A stretch of 64,000 bases of DNA from DASQFQ01 sp963722815. GTDB lineage: Bacteria > Actinomycetota > Thermoleophilia > Solirubrobacterales > Solirubrobacteraceae. Below are positions 17,425 through 26,690 of the stretch, piece after piece (position 1 is the stretch's first letter; each line of letters begins with the position of its first letter). The position numbers were made by a program, and so were the translations under genes. Under the pieces are notes generated by a model. That model was not told the DNA's origin and ran no database searches. It saw only the letters and a list, made by a program, of their open reading frames with translations. The stretch is from assembly GCA_963722815.1 (NCBI GenBank), contig CAVROM010000001.1, forward strand, positions 62,001-126,000. Direction: 5' to 3'.

Positions 17425-18947
17425 GAGGCCGCGCGGCATCCTCCGTGTTCGCCAACCCCGTGCTCGTGGGCGCGGTGACCGTGCTGATCGTGATCGTCGC
17501 GGTCTTCCTGTCCTACAACGCGAACCAGGGCCTGCCGTTCGTCCCGACGACGACGCTGAAGGTGCGCTTCGCCAACGGGCAGAACCTGGTCAAGGGCAAC
17601 GAGATCCGCTCCGGCGGCTTCCGCGTCGGCGTGGTCGAGGACGTGAAGCCGGTCCAGCTCAGCGCCGGCCGGACCGGCGCCGAGCTCAAGCTCAAGCTCG
17701 AGAAGACGATCGGCAAGGTCCCGGAGGACTCGCGCTGGCGCATCCGCCCGCGCTCGGCGCTCGGCCTCAAGTACCTCGAGCTCCAGGAGGGCCACTCGAA
17801 GACGGCCTACCAGGACGGCGACACGATCCCGCTCGAGCAGACCGACAACAACGTCGACCTCGACGAGGTCTTCAAGATGCTCGACGCCAAGACGCGCGCC
17901 GCCAGCCAGCAGAACCTGCGCGGCTTCGGCGATTCGTTCGCCGGTCGCGGCACCGCCGTCGGGCGCACGGTCGAGGAGGCGCCGCGCCTGCTCCAGCACC
18001 TCGAGCCGGTCGCCGCCAACCTCGCCGACCCGGGCACCGAGCTGCCGCGCTTCTTCAAGGAGCTCGGCGACGCGGCACGCATCGTCGAGCCGATCTCGAA
18101 GACCAACGCGCACCTGTTCACGACGATGGCCGACACGTGGGAGGCCGTCGGGCGCGACCCCGAGGCGCTGCGCCAGACGATCTCCAAGAGCCCGCCGACG
18201 ATGGACGCGTCGATCGAGTCGTTCCGGGTCCAGCGCCCCTTCCTCGCCGAGCTGACCACGTTCTCCAAGGACTTCTCGGGCGCGACGGAGGAGCTGCGCG
18301 GCGCGCTGCCGGACATCAACCCGGCGCTCGAGACCGGCACGCGCGTCCAGAAGAAGGTGCCCGCGCTCAACAAGCGGCTCGAGGACACGTTCGACGCGCT
18401 GCACGACCTCACCGCGGCGCCGTCGACCAACGCCGCCATCCGCGCGCTCACCGCGACGGTCACCACGCTCAACCCGCAGCTGCGCTTCTACGGCCCGTTC
18501 GTGACCGTCTGCAACGCGCCGAACTACTTCTTCACCTACCTCGCCGAGCACTTCTCCGAGGCCGACAGCACCGGCCAGGCGCAGCGCGCGCTGCTCAACT
18601 TCGCCGGCCAGCAGGACGACTCGCTCGGCTCGATGGCCGCCGACGAGCCGGCCAACGGCCAGGAGGTCAAGCAGGGCAACAAGCAGTTCCTGCACGGCGA
18701 CCCGTACGGCGCGGCGATCACGCCCGACGGGCGCGCCGATTGCGAGGCGGGCCAGCGCGGCTTCGTGGAGAACAACGCGCGCTTCTACGACGACAAGTAC
18801 AAGATCGACCAGGACGCGCGGACGCCGGGTGCCCAGGGGCCGACCTACACGGGCCGCGCGCGCGTGCCGAAGGGCCAGACCTACACGTCGATCCCGGACA
18901 CCGGCCCGTACTCGACCATGCCCCCGTCCTCGAGCGGTGAGCGATGA
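17421..18947 (+). CDS. Mce family protein, operon position 3
   Basis: A 508-aa MCE-domain protein with an N-terminal membrane helix (PVLVGAVTVLIVIVAVFLSY) and an MCE domain at about residues 38-130 (LKVRFANGQNLVKGNEIRSG, GFRVGVVEDVKPVQL, SALGLKYLELQEG). A long helical part and a C-terminal domain with a Cys pair region (TVCNAPNYFFTYLAEHF) follow. It is expected to be one subunit of the lipid-binding heterohexamer. It overlaps the preceding and following genes by ATGA. Confidence 0.88.
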   Translation: MRGRAASSVFANPVLVGAVTVLIVIVAVFLSYNANQGLPFVPTTTLKVRFANGQNLVKGNEIRSGGFRVGVVEDVKPVQLSAGRTGAELKLKLEKTIGKVPEDSRWRIRPRSALGLKYLELQEGHSKTAYQDGDTIPLEQTDNNVDLDEVFKMLDAKTRAASQQNLRGFGDSFAGRGTAVGRTVEEAPRLLQHLEPVAANLADPGTELPRFFKELGDAARIVEPISKTNAHLFTTMADTWEAVGRDPEALRQTISKSPPTMDASIESFRVQRPFLAELTTFSKDFSGATEELRGALPDINPALETGTRVQKKVPALNKRLEDTFDALHDLTAAPSTNAAIRALTATVTTLNPQLRFYGPFVTVCNAPNYFFTYLAEHFSEADSTGQAQRALLNFAGQQDDSLGSMAADEPANGQEVKQGNKQFLHGDPYGAAITPDGRADCEAGQRGFVENNARFYDDKYKIDQDARTPGAQGPTYTGRARVPKGQTYTSIPDTGPYSTMPPSSSGER

Positions 18948-20491
18948 GACGCCGGCGCGGAGGCTTGAGCACGTTCACCGTCGGCATGATCGCGCTGGTC
19001 GTGACGCTGGTCGGCGTCTACCTCGGCTTCACCAAGTCGATCCCGTTCCGCCACCACTACACGGTCACCGCGGCGTTCAAGAGCGCGAACAACCTGCGCA
19101 AGGCGTCGCCGGTGCGGATCGCCGGCGTCGAGGTCGGCAAGGTCACGAAGATCAAGCGCGCGCACCCGGGCGACAACGGCGCGCTGGTCACGATGCAGAT
19201 CCAGGACAAGGGCCGGCCGCTGCACGCCGACGCGCAGTTCAAGATCCGCCCGCGCATCTTCCTCGAGGGCAACTTCTTCATCGACGTCACGCCCGGCACG
19301 TCGAGCAAGGAGGTGGCTGACGGCCACGTCTTCCCGGTCAACCAGACCGCCACGCCGGTGCAGCTCGACCAGGTGCTGACCGCGCTGCAGTCCGACACGC
19401 GCGAGGACCTCAAGACCACGCTGCGCGAGTACGCCGCCGGTCTGAAGGGCAAGGGCGCCAAGGGCTTCAACGAGTCGATCAAGTACTGGAAGCCCGCCTA
19501 CCGCGACTCGGCGATCGTGTCCGAGGCGCTGCTGGGCGAGAAGGAGCACGACCTCTCCGGCTACATCAACCGCAGCGGCGTCGTGGCCGGCGCGCTCGAC
19601 CGCCACCGCGAGTCGCTCAAGGACCTGATCACGAACTTCCGCGTGACCGCCGGCGCCTTCGCGCGCGAGAACACGAACCTCGAGGCGGCGATCGCCGAGC
19701 TGCCGCGCACGCTGCGCGCCGCCCAGCCCGCGCTCGGCGCGCTCAACCGCTCGTTCCCCGGCCTGCGCGGCCTCGTCCACGACATCCGCCCGGGCGTCGA
19801 GAACTCGGAGGAGACGATTGACGTGACGCTGCCGCTGCTCAAGCAGTTGCGCGGCCTCGTGTCCGAGCCGGAGCTGCGCGGGCTCACCTCCGACCTGCGC
19901 CCGACCGTCCCGGCGCTCGCGCAGCTGACCAAGGCCGGCGTGCCGCTCAGCCGGCAGGTGCGCGCGTCGGCGAGCTGCCAGACCGAGGTCATCCTGCCCT
20001 GGAGCAAGGACAAGCTCGAGGACCCGAAGTTCCCGTCCACCGGGCCCGTCTACCAGGAGCTGCCGAAGCCGTTCCCGGGCCTCGCCGGCGAGAGCCGCTC
20101 GGGTGACGCGAACGGCCAGTGGTTCCGCGTGCTCGCCGCCGGCGGCACCAACCTCGTCAACTTCGGCAACAACACGTTCGGCACGACAGCGCTGCCGATC
20201 CTCGGCGTCAACCCGCCGAAGCCGACCAAGCGCCCGCCGCTGGACGAGAACGTGCCGTGCGAGACGCAGCAGACGCCCGATCTGCGCTCGATCCCCGGCC
20301 AGCCGCCGAAGCAGAGCAAGGTCGACACCTCGAGCCAGCTGTTCAAGGACCGCTGGGCGAAGGTGCGCCAGTACGGGATCGATCTGATGAAGCTGGCGCT
20401 CAAGCGCGAGGGCCTGGCGGACAAGTTCAAGGTCTCCACCAAGGACCTCACGCTCGGCCAGCTCAAGCAGCTCGGGAAGGGCGGCAGGTGA
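18944..20491 (+). CDS. Mce family protein, operon position 4
   Basis: A 515-aa MCE-domain protein: N-terminal helix (FTVGMIALVVTLVGVYLGFT), MCE domain at about 38-118 (YTVTAAFKSANNLRKASPVR, IAGVEVGKVTKIK, GNFFIDVTPG), then helices and a C-terminal region with GGTNLVNFGNNTFGT. The ATGA overlap with the upstream gene and the GTGA overlap with the downstream gene indicate one polycistronic message. No frame damage is visible. Confidence 0.88.
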   Translation: MRRRRGGLSTFTVGMIALVVTLVGVYLGFTKSIPFRHHYTVTAAFKSANNLRKASPVRIAGVEVGKVTKIKRAHPGDNGALVTMQIQDKGRPLHADAQFKIRPRIFLEGNFFIDVTPGTSSKEVADGHVFPVNQTATPVQLDQVLTALQSDTREDLKTTLREYAAGLKGKGAKGFNESIKYWKPAYRDSAIVSEALLGEKEHDLSGYINRSGVVAGALDRHRESLKDLITNFRVTAGAFARENTNLEAAIAELPRTLRAAQPALGALNRSFPGLRGLVHDIRPGVENSEETIDVTLPLLKQLRGLVSEPELRGLTSDLRPTVPALAQLTKAGVPLSRQVRASASCQTEVILPWSKDKLEDPKFPSTGPVYQELPKPFPGLAGESRSGDANGQWFRVLAAGGTNLVNFGNNTFGTTALPILGVNPPKPTKRPPLDENVPCETQQTPDLRSIPGQPPKQSKVDTSSQLFKDRWAKVRQYGIDLMKLALKREGLADKFKVSTKDLTLGQLKQLGKGGR

Positions 20492-21888
20492 CCGCGATCA
20501 AGAAGAACCTCGGCAACTTCGCGGCCATCATCGGGCTCGTCCTGATCGCCGCCGGCGTGTCGGTCTACATCCTCGGCCAGCAGCGGATGCGCTTCCCGTT
20601 CGTCCAGCCGAAGCCCTACCGGCTGAAGGCGGAGTTCTCGACCGCGCAGGCCGTCGTCGCCGGCCAGGGCCAGACCGTGCGCGTCTCCGGCGTGCGCATC
20701 GGCGACATCGGCGGCGTCGACCTCAAGAACGGCCACGCCGTGATCAAGATGGACATCGATCCCGAGTACAAGGATCTGGTCCACACCAACGCAACCGCGC
20801 TGCTGCGGCCCAAGACCGGGCTGAAGGACATGTTCATCGACCTGCAGCCCGGCGGCGGCGACGCGCCCGTGGCCAAGCGCGGCTTCACGATCCCGATCTC
20901 GGCGACGCAGCCGGACGTCAACCCGGACGAGGTCCTCTCGGTGCTCGACACCGACACGCGCGAGTACCTGCAGCTGCTGGTCAACGGCCTCGGGCAGGGC
21001 CTGAAGGGGCGCGGCGGCGACCTGCGCGACCTGCTCGCGCGCTTCGAGCCGACCCACCGCGACCTCGCGCTCGTCAACGGCGAGGTCGCCACCCGCCGCA
21101 AGCAGCTGCGCCATCTCGTCAGCTCGCTCAACATCCTCTCGACCGAGCTCGCCAAGCACGACGACGACCTCGCGCGGCTGGTCAACTCCTCCTCCGCCGT
21201 CTTCGACTCGTTCGCCAAGGAGCAGGCCAACGTCTCCTCCGCCGTGCACGAGCTGCCGAGCACGCTGTCGCAGACGACCGACACGCTCAACCGCGTCGAC
21301 ACATTCGCCGAGCTGCTCGGCCCGACGACCGAGAAGCTGCGCCCGGCGGCGCGCGCGCTCGCTCCCGCCAACGAAGCGGTGCGCCCGTTCGCCAAGGAGG
21401 CGACCCCGCAGCTGCGCAAGAGCATCCGCCCGTTCGTGCGCGAGTCGCGGCCGCTCGTGCGCGACCTGAAGCCGGTCTCGACGCGCGCCGCGGCCGCCGC
21501 GCCGAACCTCACGCAGGTGTTCCTGCGCTTCAACCACTTCCTCAACCTGCTCGGCTACAACCCGGGCGGCAAGGAGGGGCCGGACAAGGCGGCCCGCCAG
21601 GAGGGCTACCTGTTCTGGCTGGCGTGGCTGAACCACTCGGCCACCGCACTGTTCTCGAACTCCGACGCCAACGGCGTCTTCCGCCCGGTCACGATCGCGG
21701 CGCCGTGCGCGACGCTCGCGCAGGTGCTGCAGGCGCAGCCGTCGCTCGAGTTCACGTCGGTGCTGACGCCGCTGCTGACCGACAGCAAGGCGTGCAACGG
21801 CGGCAGCGACGGCGGCAACGGCCCGCAGCTGCCCGACATCCCGAAACTGCCCGTCAGCGGCAAGAAACTGAAGGGGCACCGGAACTAG
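20488..21888 (+). CDS. Mce family protein, operon position 5
   Basis: A 466-aa MCE-domain protein with an N-terminal helix (FAAIIGLVLIAAGVSVYILG) and an MCE domain at about 43-125 (YRLKAEFSTAQAVVAGQGQT, VSGVRIGDIGGVDL, MFIDLQPG). A helical domain follows, and then a C-terminal part with FLRFNHFLNLLGYNPGGKEG, a sequence recurring in Thermoleophilia Mce proteins. The GTG start at 20488 overlaps the preceding TGA. It ends one base before the next ATG. Confidence 0.88.
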   Translation: MTAIKKNLGNFAAIIGLVLIAAGVSVYILGQQRMRFPFVQPKPYRLKAEFSTAQAVVAGQGQTVRVSGVRIGDIGGVDLKNGHAVIKMDIDPEYKDLVHTNATALLRPKTGLKDMFIDLQPGGGDAPVAKRGFTIPISATQPDVNPDEVLSVLDTDTREYLQLLVNGLGQGLKGRGGDLRDLLARFEPTHRDLALVNGEVATRRKQLRHLVSSLNILSTELAKHDDDLARLVNSSSAVFDSFAKEQANVSSAVHELPSTLSQTTDTLNRVDTFAELLGPTTEKLRPAARALAPANEAVRPFAKEATPQLRKSIRPFVRESRPLVRDLKPVSTRAAAAAPNLTQVFLRFNHFLNLLGYNPGGKEGPDKAARQEGYLFWLAWLNHSATALFSNSDANGVFRPVTIAAPCATLAQVLQAQPSLEFTSVLTPLLTDSKACNGGSDGGNGPQLPDIPKLPVSGKKLKGHRN

Positions 21889-23316
21889 ATGCAGACCACG
21901 ACCCCCTCCTTCTCGCGCATCCTCGTCATGGTCGTGTTCGCGCTCTCGTGCTTCGGGCTGCTGCTGTTCCTGTGGCTGTCGTTCGGCGGGCCGATCCCAC
22001 TCAAGCCAAAGGGCTACCGCGTGGAGGTCGGCTTCCCGGAGGCGACCCAGCTCGGCCTGGAGGCGGACGTCCGCGTGGCCGGCGTGTCGGTCGGCAAGCT
22101 GCGCGAGAAGAAGCTCGACCCGAACTCCAACCGCACGCTCGCGACGCTCGAGATCGAGCGCAAGTACGCGCCGCTGCGGTCCGACACGAAGGCGATCCTG
22201 CGGCAGAAGTCGCTGCTCGGCGAGACCTACGTGGAGCTGACGCCGGGCTCGTCGAAGCAGACGATCCCCGAGGGCGGGCGGCTGCCCAACGGGAGCGTGC
22301 AGAAGACCGTCGAGCTCGACGAGATCTTCCGGTCGCTCGACCCGACGACGCGCGCCGCCTTCCGCGGCTGGCAGCAGGACCTCGCCAAGGGCATCAACGG
22401 CCGCGGGCAGGACTTCAATGATGCGATCGGCACGCTGCCGGGCTTCGCCCACGATGGCGCCGACATCCTCCAGGTGCTCGACTCGCAGCAGGGCGCTGTC
22501 ACCCGGCTCGTCAAGAACACCGGCGTCACGTTCGGCGCGCTGACCGAGAACGAGCAGCAGCTGCACAACCTGATCACGTCGGCGGGCGAGGTCTTCCAGG
22601 CCACCGCGTCGCAGCAGGACAACCTCGCCGAGACGATCCGGATCCTGCCGACCTTCCTTGACGAGTCGAAGGCGACCGTCAAGCGCCTGCAGTCGTTCTC
22701 GACGAACACCCAGCCGCTGGTCCACGACCTGATCCCGGTCGCCCAGGATCTCAAGCCGACGCTGCACGACGTGCGCGTGCTGTCACCCGACCTGCGCAGC
22801 TTCTTCCGCAACCTCGACCCGCTGATCAAGGCCAGCCGCACCGGCCTGCCGGCGGGCAGCGAGGCCATCCGCGGGCTCAAGCCGACGCTCGCCGAGCTGA
22901 CGCCGTTCCTGCAGCAGGTCAACCCGATCCTGCAGTACCTCGAGGCGTCGCAGTTCCAGGTCTCCGACTTCATCACCAACGGCGCGGCGGCGCTGTCGGA
23001 CACGGAGCCGTCGACGAGCGGCGGTGTCGGCCACTACCTGCGCCAGCTCGGGCCGGTGGGCGCGGAGAGCCTGGCGATCTATCCCAAGCGCCCGACCACC
23101 AACCGCGGCAACTCCTACCTGCCGCCGCTGGGCCTGTTCGGCGATCTCAAGGGCACGGGCATCTTCCCCAACTACGACTGCAAGCCGTCCGGCGGCCAGG
23201 TCGCGCCGACCGAGGGCAACCCGGGCTGCCGCGTCGCCAACAAGCAGGACTTCGGGCAGGGCCTCCAGGGCTCCTTCCCGCACGTCAAGGCCGCCAACTA
23301 CGGCTCCGGCAAGTAG
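21889..23316 (+). CDS. Mce family protein, operon position 6 (last)
   Basis: A 475-aa MCE-domain protein with an N-terminal helix (ILVMVVFALSCFGLLLFLWL) and an MCE domain at about 42-125 (YRVEVGFPEATQLGLEADVR, VAGVSVGKLREKKL, ETYVELTPG). A helical domain and a short C-terminus with two Cys (NYDCKPSGG and NPGCRVANK) follow. The ATG follows the previous TAG directly. It converges with the HxlR gene with only 3 bp between stop codons, so no terminator fits in the gap. Confidence 0.88.
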   Translation: MQTTTPSFSRILVMVVFALSCFGLLLFLWLSFGGPIPLKPKGYRVEVGFPEATQLGLEADVRVAGVSVGKLREKKLDPNSNRTLATLEIERKYAPLRSDTKAILRQKSLLGETYVELTPGSSKQTIPEGGRLPNGSVQKTVELDEIFRSLDPTTRAAFRGWQQDLAKGINGRGQDFNDAIGTLPGFAHDGADILQVLDSQQGAVTRLVKNTGVTFGALTENEQQLHNLITSAGEVFQATASQQDNLAETIRILPTFLDESKATVKRLQSFSTNTQPLVHDLIPVAQDLKPTLHDVRVLSPDLRSFFRNLDPLIKASRTGLPAGSEAIRGLKPTLAELTPFLQQVNPILQYLEASQFQVSDFITNGAAALSDTEPSTSGGVGHYLRQLGPVGAESLAIYPKRPTTNRGNSYLPPLGLFGDLKGTGIFPNYDCKPSGGQVAPTEGNPGCRVANKQDFGQGLQGSFPHVKAANYGSGK

Positions 23317-23319
23317 CGC

Positions 23320-24054
23320 CTAGGCGGCTTGTGCGCTGCGGCGCGCGGCCGCGTCGGCAAAGCCGGTGAGCAGCCCCTCGGCGAGGCCGCGGTCGCCGTC
23401 GAAGGAGAGCTCCTCGAGGTCGCCCTCGGGGCCGAGCGCGCGCACCCATGCGGCGACGCTGCCGCGCACGGTGGCGGTCGGGGTACCCTCGCGCTCGCGC
23501 TCGGCGATCTCGACGCTGCCGTTACTCATCGTGACCAGGAAGCGGCGTTCTGGCGCCTCGCCGTCGGCGTCGACGACCAGCTCGACCGCGCCCTCGAGAC
23601 CGGGCGGCGGCTCGAGCAGCCCGGGGGCGAGGCGGAAGATCGCGCCGACGTTGACGTCCTCGCCCGGGCGGGGAGCCGTCCACGTCCAGTCGTAGCCCCA
23701 CTGGGCGAGCGCGCCGAGCACGGGCATCAGCTCGCGCGAGCGCTCGGTCAGCTCGTAGTCGACGCGAGGCGGGACCTCGCGGTAGCGCTGGCGCGTGAGC
23801 AGGCCGTCCGCGACCATCCGGTTGAGGCGCGAGCGGAGCTGCTCGGTCGAGATGCCCGGGAGCACCCGCTGGAGCTCGACGAAGCGCCGCGGGCCCGCGG
23901 CGAGGTCACGAATGATCAGCAGCGTCCACTTGTCGCCGACGAGGTCGAGCGCCCGTGCATCTGGGGACCACTGGTCATACGGATGACGCTTGGGGGGAGG
24001 CGCAGCCGGGATGAGATTCTCCAGATTCGGCGTAGAACGGTCGAAAGCCAGCAT
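23320..24054 (-). CDS. HxlR-family transcriptional regulator with SCP2-like C-terminal domain
   Basis: A 244-aa regulator. Residues about 30-120 form the HxlR winged helix (LDLVGDKWTLLIIRDLAAGP, FVELQRVLPGISTEQLRSRL, YELTERSREL). The C-terminal 110 residues resemble a sterol-carrier-like (SCP2) ligand pocket: VELVVDADGE, FLVTMSNGSVEIAERE, ATVRGSVAAWVRALGPEGDL. The combination suggests a regulator responding to a hydrophobic ligand, which would suit its place at the end of an mce operon (inference). The ATG at 24052-24054 is divergent from the DsbA-like gene, with 73 bp of shared promoter region. Confidence 0.85.
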   Translation of the reverse strand: MLAFDRSTPNLENLIPAAPPPKRHPYDQWSPDARALDLVGDKWTLLIIRDLAAGPRRFVELQRVLPGISTEQLRSRLNRMVADGLLTRQRYREVPPRVDYELTERSRELMPVLGALAQWGYDWTWTAPRPGEDVNVGAIFRLAPGLLEPPPGLEGAVELVVDADGEAPERRFLVTMSNGSVEIAEREREGTPTATVRGSVAAWVRALGPEGDLEELSFDGDRGLAEGLLTGFADAAARRSAQAA

Positions 24055-24127
24055 ACCGGTCCCGGGCGCGATCGTCATACATGATTTTTTGCGCCAGTTC
24101 TCGGCCGGGCTGTCGTTGGACAGTTGC

Positions 24128-24784
24128 ATGGGCCAAGTCATCGATCTCGCGGAGCGCAGGGAAGCGGCGGAGCGCAAGACGCGCAGACGCGAGCCGGTAC
24201 GCGCACAACTGTTCTTCGATCTCGCGTGTCCGTTCACGTATCTCGCCACCGAGCGGGTCGAGCGGGCGTTCTCCCACGTCACCTGGACGGCCACGTCGTC
24301 GGAGACGCTGCAGCGGCGCTGTCTGGCCGACGATCCCGAGGGTGCGGAGCGCGTGCGCGAGGCGGCCGAGCGGCGCGCCGCCGCGCTGCGGCTGCCGCTG
24401 GTGTGGCCCGACACCTTCCCGCGGCCAGTGACCGCCGCCATGCGCGCGGCGGCCTACGCGGCCGAGCAGGGGCGCGGGCGCGACTTCGTGCTCGCGGCCG
24501 GCCGGCTCGCGTTCTGCGGCGGCTTCGACCTCGACGACCCGGAGATCCTGGCCGAGGCGGCCGCCGCGGCCGGCATCCCGCTCGAGGACTGCTTCCACGC
24601 CGCGGGCGACCAGCGGCGCGACGGCACCGCCGAGGCGTTCGGGCGCAAGCTGCTGGCGGCAGGGGCCGACCGGCTCCCGGTGCTGCGGGTCGGGCGCTCG
24701 CTGTTCTGGGGCGAGCAGCGCGTCGCCGCCGCCGCGGCGTCGGTGCGGCAGTCGACCCCGGCGCTCGCGCGCCGGGGGATCTGA
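24128..24784 (+). CDS. DsbA/HCCA-isomerase-like thioredoxin-fold protein
   Basis: A 218-aa cytoplasmic protein. After a charged N-terminus it has RAQLFFDLACPFTYLATERV, the thioredoxin-fold start used by 2-hydroxychromene-2-carboxylate isomerases and DsbA-like proteins, in which a CPFT sequence replaces a CxxC. An inserted helical domain follows, then LPVLRVGRSLFWGEQRVAAA, which carries the cis-Pro loop and the last strand. With a single active-site Cys it is more likely a GST-kappa or isomerase-type enzyme than a disulfide oxidase. It is divergent from the HxlR gene and may be its target. Confidence 0.75.
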   Translation: MGQVIDLAERREAAERKTRRREPVRAQLFFDLACPFTYLATERVERAFSHVTWTATSSETLQRRCLADDPEGAERVREAAERRAAALRLPLVWPDTFPRPVTAAMRAAAYAAEQGRGRDFVLAAGRLAFCGGFDLDDPEILAEAAAAAGIPLEDCFHAAGDQRRDGTAEAFGRKLLAAGADRLPVLRVGRSLFWGEQRVAAAAASVRQSTPALARRGI

Positions 24785-24791
24785 GCCGCGC

Positions 24792-24974
24792 TTACGGGCT
24801 GACGAGGCCCGCGAGGATCTGCGCGTTCATCGCGTCGACCGTGTCGGGGCGATCTTCGTCGTCCTCGACCGGCGCGAGCGACGCCCACGCGTAATCGGAC
24901 TCGTTGAGCAGCAGGTCGAGATCCGCGTACGGAGTGTGGCTCCCGGGGATCGCGGTGATCTGGCGTTCGTCCAT
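24792..24974 (-). CDS. Small hypothetical protein
   Basis: A 60-aa acidic protein (MDERQITAIPGSHTPYADLD at the N-terminus) with no recognisable domain or membrane segment. The ATG at 24972-24974 is preferred over an upstream in-frame ATG because the upstream extension has no protein-like character. It sits between two plus-strand genes, opposite in strand to both. Moderate doubt remains that it is expressed. Confidence 0.4.
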   Translation of the reverse strand: MDERQITAIPGSHTPYADLDLLLNESDYAWASLAPVEDDEDRPDTVDAMNAQILAGLVSP

Positions 24975-25057
24975 GTCCAGGACGCTAGAAGCCGGCCCGC
25001 CGATCCGCACGGGGTGCGCGGGGTCGAACCCCCTGACCGGGGGGTAGATTGCGGCGG

Positions 25058-26683
25058 ATGACGACTGAGACGACCGCTGTTCACGGGGGCCGCCTGGTCG
25101 CCCGCCGCCTCGCCGCCCACGGGGTCACCAAGCTGTTCACGCTCTCGGGCGGACACCTCTTCTCGGTCTACGACGGCTGCCGCGAGGAGGGCATCGACAT
25201 CGTCGACGTGCGCCACGAGTCGTGCGCGGCGTTCGCGGCCGAGGGCTGGGCGAAGGTCACGCGCACGCCCGGCGTATGCGCGCTGACGGCCGGCCCGGGC
25301 GTGACCAACGGGATGAGCGCGCTCGGCTCCGCGCTGCAGAACCACTCGCCGATGCTCGTGCTCGGCGGGCGCGCGCCGGCGATGCGCTGGGGCCAGGGCT
25401 CGCTGCAGGAGATCGACCACGTGCCGTTCGTGCGGCCGCTCACGCGCTTCGCCGCGACGGCGGGCTCGACCGCGGAGATCCCGGCGCTCATCGACGAGGC
25501 GTGGGATGCCGCGGTGCGCCCGCACTCCGGCCCGGCGTTCGTCGACCTGCCGCTCGACCACGTGTTCATGGAGGCCGAGGACGAGCGGGGCGACGAGGAG
25601 CCCGCCGCCCGGCCGGCCCCGCCGCTGCCCGACCTCGCCCGCGCGCTGACGCTGCTGGCGGACGCGGAGCGGCCGGTCATCATGGCCGGCACGAACCTCT
25701 ACTGGGGCCACGGCGAGGACGCGCTGCGCGAGCTGGTGGAGCGGCGCGGGATTCCCGTCTTCCTCAACGGCCTCGCGCGCGGCTGCATCGCGGCCGACCA
25801 CGAGCTGTTCTTCTCACGCGCGCGCAGCACCGCGCTCAAGGGCGCCGACCTGGCGCTGGTGGTCGGCGTGCCGATGGACTTCCGGCTCGGCTTCGGGAAG
25901 TCGTTCGGCGACGACACGGAGATCGTGGCGATCGACGTCGCCGAGCCCGAGCGCGACCACCCGCGCGCGCCGGCGGCCGAGCTCCACGGCGACGTGGCGG
26001 CGATCCTCGCCGGGCTCGCCGAGGGCGGGGGCAACGACACGCGTGAATGGGTCGAGACGATCCGCGCGGCGGAACGCGAGAAGCGCGAGGGTGAGCGCGA
26101 GCTGCGCGAGGACCCGCGTGCGCCGCTGCACCCGATGCGGTTGTACGCGGAGCTGGGCGAGGTGCTCGACCGCGACGCGATCGTGATCGGCGACGGGGGC
26201 GACTTCGTCTCCTACGCGGGCCGCGTGATCGACTCCTACGAGCCGGGCTGCTGGCTAGACCCGGGCCCGTTCGGCTGCCTCGGCTCCGGCCCCGGCTACG
26301 CGCTGGCGGCCAAGCTCGCGCACCCCGACCGCCAGGTCGTGCTGCTGCTCGGTGACGGCGCCTTCGGCTTCTCCGGGATGGAGTACGACACGCTCGCGCG
26401 CCACGGCGTCAACGTCGTCGGCGTGATGGGCAACAACGGGATCTGGGGGCTCGAGAAACACCCGATGGAGTTCCTCTACGGCTACTCGGTGGCCGCCGAC
26501 CTGCGGCCCGAGACCCGCTACGACCAGGTCGTCGAGGCGCTCGGCGGCCACGGCGAGCTGGTGCGCGAGCCCGGGGAGTTCCGCGGCGCGATGGAGCGGG
26601 CGTTCGAGGCCGGCAAGCCGGCGCTGGTGAACGTCCTCACGGATCCCTCGGTCGCGTACCCCAGGTCCTCCAACCTGGCCTGA
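25058..26683 (+). CDS. ilvG: Thiamine-diphosphate enzyme, acetolactate synthase-like (IlvG type)
   Basis: A 541-aa ThDP-dependent enzyme. The N-terminal Pyr domain has VDVRHESCAAFAAEGWAKVT, with the catalytic Glu at residue 54, and LTAGPGVTNGMSALGSA. The middle domain begins near 200. The C-terminal PP domain has LLLGDGAFGFSGMEYDTLAR and NVVGVMGNNGIWG, the GDG...NN cofactor motif. It closely resembles the mycobacterial IlvG branch of acetolactate-synthase-like proteins (GGRAPAMRWGQGSLQEIDHV is typical). No regulatory subunit lies nearby, so a role in branched-chain synthesis is not certain; related enzymes act on acyl-CoA substrates. It is 7 bp upstream of the oxidoreductase gene. Confidence 0.82.
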   Translation: MTTETTAVHGGRLVARRLAAHGVTKLFTLSGGHLFSVYDGCREEGIDIVDVRHESCAAFAAEGWAKVTRTPGVCALTAGPGVTNGMSALGSALQNHSPMLVLGGRAPAMRWGQGSLQEIDHVPFVRPLTRFAATAGSTAEIPALIDEAWDAAVRPHSGPAFVDLPLDHVFMEAEDERGDEEPAARPAPPLPDLARALTLLADAERPVIMAGTNLYWGHGEDALRELVERRGIPVFLNGLARGCIAADHELFFSRARSTALKGADLALVVGVPMDFRLGFGKSFGDDTEIVAIDVAEPERDHPRAPAAELHGDVAAILAGLAEGGGNDTREWVETIRAAEREKREGERELREDPRAPLHPMRLYAELGEVLDRDAIVIGDGGDFVSYAGRVIDSYEPGCWLDPGPFGCLGSGPGYALAAKLAHPDRQVVLLLGDGAFGFSGMEYDTLARHGVNVVGVMGNNGIWGLEKHPMEFLYGYSVAADLRPETRYDQVVEALGGHGELVREPGEFRGAMERAFEAGKPALVNVLTDPSVAYPRSSNLA

Positions 26684-26690
26684 GGGTCCC

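Noticed and set aside
20050..22767. Very long minus-strand open frame (about 900 codons) opposite the mce genes
   Set aside because: High-GC codon bias opens long antisense frames. Its composition is Arg/Leu/Glu-rich without domains, and the plus-strand Mce proteins are unmistakable.
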